From Tritrichomonas musculus (taxonomy: Eukaryota; Parabasalia; Tritrichomonadida; Tritrichomonadidae), in assembly GCA_039105265.1 (NCBI GenBank), contig JAPFFF010000013.1, positions 2,356,001-2,420,000 of the forward strand: 64,000 bases of DNA, in the 5' to 3' direction. How positions within the stretch are numbered: the first letter of the stretch is position 1; every line of letters begins with the position of its first letter. The position numbers were made by a program, and so were the translations under genes. A model generated the notes under the pieces. It was not told the DNA's origin. It was given only the letters and a program-made list of their open reading frames with translations, and ran no database searches. This document shows positions 60,596 to 64,000 of the stretch, one piece after another.

Positions 60596-60669
<74 letters not shown>
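60586..60669. repeat. (AT)n followed by poly-T and a poly-A run over 55 bases
   Basis: A dinucleotide stretch, then 14 T and a very long A run. Length is probably unreliable in the assembly. Confidence 0.85.
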
Positions 60670-60671
<2 letters not shown>

Positions 60672-60819
60672 TTTTTTTATACAAGAAAGATTACTTTTAC
60701 TCAAATATATTCTAAACTAAAATAAAACATAAAGTGATGTTTGAAATATTCAAACTATTATATCTTTGAATAAAAGGATTTTATTCTTTATATTTAAAAA
60801 AATAAATAGAAAACTAAAT

Positions 60820-61779
60820 TTAAGTATGAACCAGAATAGGTGAATCTGCTATTCCACATTGATCATAATTATTACGACTCATTCTTATATATCCTTCTTC
60901 TCCCCAGCTTTTCCCCCAAGAATTACGAACAATCCAGTAATCTGCTCCATTTTCTGTTCCATATCCTACTAAACCAACAGCATGATTTAATATTACTCCA
61001 ATACAGTCTGGATTATCATAAATACCACTTTTGTAGGATTGGAATGACCAATAATTGGCATTAATTGAGATATCGCAAACTCCTTGAGCAATAAGTTTTT
61101 GAAGATATTTCTCATCTCCTGGTACACCTTTTTCATATGATTTAATTTGATTGATTCCTTTAGATGGATCATATTTACAAGTAGAAACTACGGCAGCGTA
61201 AGGGTAGTCATTTTCTGAAATAAGATATCCGTTTTGAGTTTTAATTATATGATCTAAAGCTGTACTTTCAAGACCACCGCTACAACCACCACACGAACTA
61301 ACGCAATCAACTAAATTTTGTTCTGAGCAAGAATAAAGTGTGCCATGAGATAATGCATAAGCTGATTCGCAAGCTTGAACTGTTGCAAAAGCCCAACATG
61401 AGCCGCAGTTCCCTTGATCTTTGATTTCGTTAACAATATTTTTTTCACGCCAGTCTACGGAATCTGGAAGGTCATCATTAATATTGCGGGTATTAATTAG
61501 GCGAGATTGAGTTGGAAATTGAAGACGACCTAGTAAAACTTGGTATTCAGATGGAGTATAGCACGAAAATTTGTTAATACCTACTTTGAATGTTTTTTGG
61601 GCAGAATTGAACTCTTTAACTAATCTAGAATTTGTTAAAAAAATTCCGAGTCGAAAGTGATATTCTTCACCTGTAAAGTATTGGTTTGTATTGCGCATCC
61701 ATGATAAAAATGATTTTTCTTCAAATGGGGCTGTTAACTTAGAAAAAGAAAAAGCAAAAGAAACAAGAGCAATAATCAT
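60820..61779 (-). CDS. Cathepsin L-like cysteine protease (papain family C1A)
   Basis: 319 residues. It has a short hydrophobic N-terminus (IIALVSFAFSFS) that can serve as signal peptide and an I29 inhibitor propeptide at about 20-75 (the ERFNIN/GNFD-type region, here HFRLGIFLTNSRLVKEFN and FKVGINKFS). The mature domain starts near LPDSVDWREKN. Catalytic residues are visible: the oxyanion Gln and the Cys in QGNCGSCWAF, the His in NHAVGLVGYG and the Asn in VRNSWGKSWGEEGY. The CGGCSGG loop is present. It degrades proteins in lysosomes or is secreted, a well-known trichomonad virulence and feeding enzyme class. Complete and probably active. Confidence 0.95.
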   Translation of the reverse strand: MIIALVSFAFSFSKLTAPFEEKSFLSWMRNTNQYFTGEEYHFRLGIFLTNSRLVKEFNSAQKTFKVGINKFSCYTPSEYQVLLGRLQFPTQSRLINTRNINDDLPDSVDWREKNIVNEIKDQGNCGSCWAFATVQACESAYALSHGTLYSCSEQNLVDCVSSCGGCSGGLESTALDHIIKTQNGYLISENDYPYAAVVSTCKYDPSKGINQIKSYEKGVPGDEKYLQKLIAQGVCDISINANYWSFQSYKSGIYDNPDCIGVILNHAVGLVGYGTENGADYWIVRNSWGKSWGEEGYIRMSRNNYDQCGIADSPILVHT

Positions 61780-62195
61780 TTACTGTTTTTAACGTTTTTT
61801 CTCAAATTTTCAGAATAAACTATTAGAAAAATATATATCTATATCTTTAAAAAAACAAATATTATTTGGAAAATTTATATATATAGATAAATTTAAATAT
61901 TTTTTTGATATTTAAATATCTTTTCTAAATAAACTGATTTCCTGATTCAAAAATTTTTTTAAGATGGGAATGACTAATATTTTGAAAAGATTCAAAATTT
62001 TTTCTTTAATTATATCAGAATTAAAATTTAAAAATTGAAATAAAAAAATAAAAAGAAATTCATATCTTATTATAGTATTTAAAAAATAATTTAGTTAGTT
62101 TAAATATAAGAAATATCTCAAAAAAACATACAAAATTTTTAAAATTTTCAACGTTTTATTTCAGAGAAAATTTTTTTTTTTGAAAGAGACGTTGT
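61780..62195. other. A+T-rich spacer
   Basis: Promoter side of the protease gene. Nothing else seen. Confidence 0.45.
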
Positions 62196-62199
62196 AAAC

Positions 62200-62624
62200 T
62201 CGTTTTTATTCATTTATCATTGATGATACTTATTCAAGCGGCAGAAAGAGTCTTTTCAAAAATTATTGAAATAGAAAGCATGTCTCTCCAAACGCTTTTA
62301 GTAAATTTGATGATGAAAAAAATGTCAAATTTTATCAAACATTATTGGTTAATTATTATTTTAACAAATATTTTAATCCAACCTCATTCAATTCTCCTAA
62401 AAAATGTTTTAAATGGGACAAAGATTCGGACAAATACTCAACTTTTAAAAGGTTTCAATTTTAATATCAACATTCCATTTATAAAGAATTTAAATATTCA
62501 AATCAGCATTAAAGCCCAAAACAATAGAAGCTACAAATTTGTAAAAGAAATAAATCAAATAATTATGGTATTAAAACAAAATTATATTTTTAATTCTAAT
62601 TATATGGCAATTAGAAAAAAATAA
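62200..62624 (+). pseudogene. Decayed or doubtful small gene
   Basis: The longest ATG frame (62220-62624, 134 residues) is Ile/Asn-rich and unconvincing. A different frame across 62205-62465 reads more like protein (FDDEKNVKFYQTLLVNYYFN, KCFKWDKDSDKYSTFKRF) but contains one stop and no start. Both cannot be genes; a decayed host gene fragment is the likeliest reading. No family recognised. Confidence 0.3.
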
Positions 62625-62659
62625 AGAATTTAAAGTAGGTCGATTCTATGTTTGTGATT

Positions 62660-62736
62660 TGAATATTTAATTTAAAAGTTAAGAAAAAAAATATTTAATT
62701 GAATATTTAATTTAAAAGTTAAGAAAAAAAATTATT
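62660..62736 (+). repeat. 40-bp unit in tandem, two copies
   Basis: gaatatttaatttaaaagtt plus aagaaaaaaa-attatttaatt is present twice head to tail just downstream of the Sel1-repeat gene's 3' end. Confidence 0.75.
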
Positions 62737-62811
62737 TTTCTTAAATTTTGTTTTGCAGAAAATTCTAAATATTGTATTCCTTTTTCGATATCACATAAAG
62801 AGCGTTTATTT

Positions 62812-64000
62812 TTAATATATATATCCCAATTTACATTGAGCTTTAGGATCATTTTGATTTGCTGCAAGCGTTAAATATTTGATAGCCAACTCGTAATTTG
62901 GTGCTATATATTTGCCATCACAATAATAAGAGCCAATGATATATTGCGAATAAATATGATTATTATTTGCAGCAAGTGTATAATATGTTATTGCTTTTTG
63001 AATATTTGGAGTGATATAAAGTCCATTTGAATATATCATTGCTAAATAAAATTGCGCCTCTTTATGGTTTTTATCTGCAGCAATAGAAAAGTAATAAATA
63101 GATTTATCAATATCACAAATGCCTTTATTTTCGTCATAATAAATAAAACCAAGCATAAATTGTGCATCAATAAAATTATTATTAGCAGCAAGAGTGTAAT
63201 AATAAATAGCTTTTTTAATATCGATAGAACAATATTCACCTTTCAAATAAAAATTTCCAAGATTATATTGAGCTTCTGGGTAATTTTGATTTGCTGCTTG
63301 TTGCATATAATAAAATCCTTTATTAATATCTTGTGGAACATAAACTCCTTTACATAAATAAAGACCAAGATTCGTTAAGGCATCTGGAATATTAAAATTT
63401 GCTGCTTGTTGTAAATAATATATTCCTTTTTGTACATCTTGCTGGTCATATTTTTCTTTTAGATAAATTAGACTAAGGTCAAAAAACGCTTCTGGACAAT
63501 TTTGTTTTGCTGAGAGAGTAAAATAATGAATGCATTTACTAATATCTTTCATACCTAATATTCCTTTCAAATAAAAAACTCCAACATATAAATGGGCTTT
63601 AGCATTATTTTTATTTGAAGCTAAAGTAAATAACTGAAATGATTTTTTAAAATCAGAATTTTCCCAATAAATCAACCCTAATGAAAACTGTGCTTCTGAT
63701 ACAATTTCTCCAGCAAGATCTATTAAAAAATCATCATATTTGATTAAAAAATCTTCTATACAAATTAATAAATTATCATTAGTATAAAACATTTCAATTA
63801 TATTTGAGATATCAGGACGTTTATATGGTTTTTTATCAGTGCATAACTTAAAAATTTTTTCAATTATTGGATAAAAATAATCAATTTTTGTTAAATTATC
63901 AGGATCATAATCTTTTTCTCCAATAATAAAATATATAATTGCACCAAGAGAATAAATATCACATTTTTCATATGAAAAGCTGCCAGATAAGATTTCAGGT
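62812..64000 (-). CDS. Protein kinase with C-terminal Sel1 repeats (partial, 5' end beyond window)
   Basis: The frame is open from the stop at 62812 to the window edge, about 396 codons. The ATG at 63792 is internal, because the kinase C-lobe reads in frame upstream of it. That part has PEILSGSFSYEKCDIYSLGA (the APE site and the D-x-YS-G motif), then KPYKRPDISNIIE, the usual end of a kinase domain. About 60 residues later come seven or eight Sel1-like repeats (AQFSLGLIYWENSDFKKSF ... AHLYVGVFYLKGI ... AQYNLGNFYLKGEY ...), spaced about 36 residues. Kinase plus Sel1 is a large expanded family in Tritrichomonas. The active-site part is outside the window, so activity cannot be judged. A TAAA overlaps the stop. 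Confidence 0.85.
   Translation of the reverse strand, partial: PEILSGSFSYEKCDIYSLGAIIYFIIGEKDYDPDNLTKIDYFYPIIEKIFKLCTDKKPYKRPDISNIIEMFYTNDNLLICIEDFLIKYDDFLIDLAGEIVSEAQFSLGLIYWENSDFKKSFQLFTLASNKNNAKAHLYVGVFYLKGILGMKDISKCIHYFTLSAKQNCPEAFFDLSLIYLKEKYDQQDVQKGIYYLQQAANFNIPDALTNLGLYLCKGVYVPQDINKGFYYMQQAANQNYPEAQYNLGNFYLKGEYCSIDIKKAIYYYTLAANNNFIDAQFMLGFIYYDENKGICDIDKSIYYFSIAADKNHKEAQFYLAMIYSNGLYITPNIQKAITYYTLAANNNHIYSQYIIGSYYCDGKYIAPNYELAIKYLTLAANQNDPKAQCKLGYIY

Noticed and set aside
1-64000. Introns with the trichomonad GTAYGT ... ACTAACACACAG signals
   Set aside because: No clear branch/3' splice signal was found near any gene. All recognised host genes read as single exons.

Overview
The window looks like nuclear DNA of a parabasalid (trichomonad) protist, most likely Tritrichomonas or a close relative. 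The basis is very A+T-rich spacers, intron-less genes, several short R2R3 Myb proteins, a TCATTT initiator-like box just upstream of some start codons, stop codons that often overlap TAAA, a Sel1-repeat kinase, a papain-type cysteine protease and a large Polinton (Maverick). The species call is inference.

Layout. 0-7.9 kb: a TIR mini-element nested in a repeat-word cluster, a phosphatidylinositol transfer protein gene, a Myb gene, short tandem repeats and a decayed transposase-like gene. 7.9-31.1 kb: a Polinton of about 23.2 kb, visibly richer in G+C than its flanks, with long terminal inverted repeats and about 16 genes. These include protein-primed DNA polymerase B, integrase, packaging ATPase, a probable major capsid protein, other putative structural proteins, a very large fibre-like protein, an HNH nuclease, a KilA-N protein and several basic proteins. 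It looks whole and fairly recent. 31.1-36.9 kb: an amino acid transporter, a broken LRR gene and long A+T-rich spacers. 37.1-41.4 kb: a tandem duplication carrying two paralogous genes, one with a possible initiator-binding domain. 42-57 kb: two Myb genes in a duplicated block, a 2.4-kb TIR element without a transposase, a broken DDE transposase and a pseudokinase-kinase gene. 57-64 kb: a TMEM62-like phosphoesterase, a pogo-like MITE, a cathepsin L-like protease and a kinase/Sel1 gene cut by the window edge.

How the genes relate. The Polinton genes form a replication, integration and virion-assembly set, nearly all on the minus strand. The host genes are single units covering lipid transfer, transcription, transport, signalling and proteolysis, separated by spacers full of small repeats. 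The most striking observation is an N-terminal domain of about 50 residues (signature LPGF...RG..V.DY) shared by three otherwise unrelated Polinton proteins, one of them the DNA polymerase. Next come the Polinton termini, which are palindromic in themselves, its phage-tail-fibre-like giant protein, and the mosaic tandem duplication in which non-coding DNA is better conserved than coding DNA.
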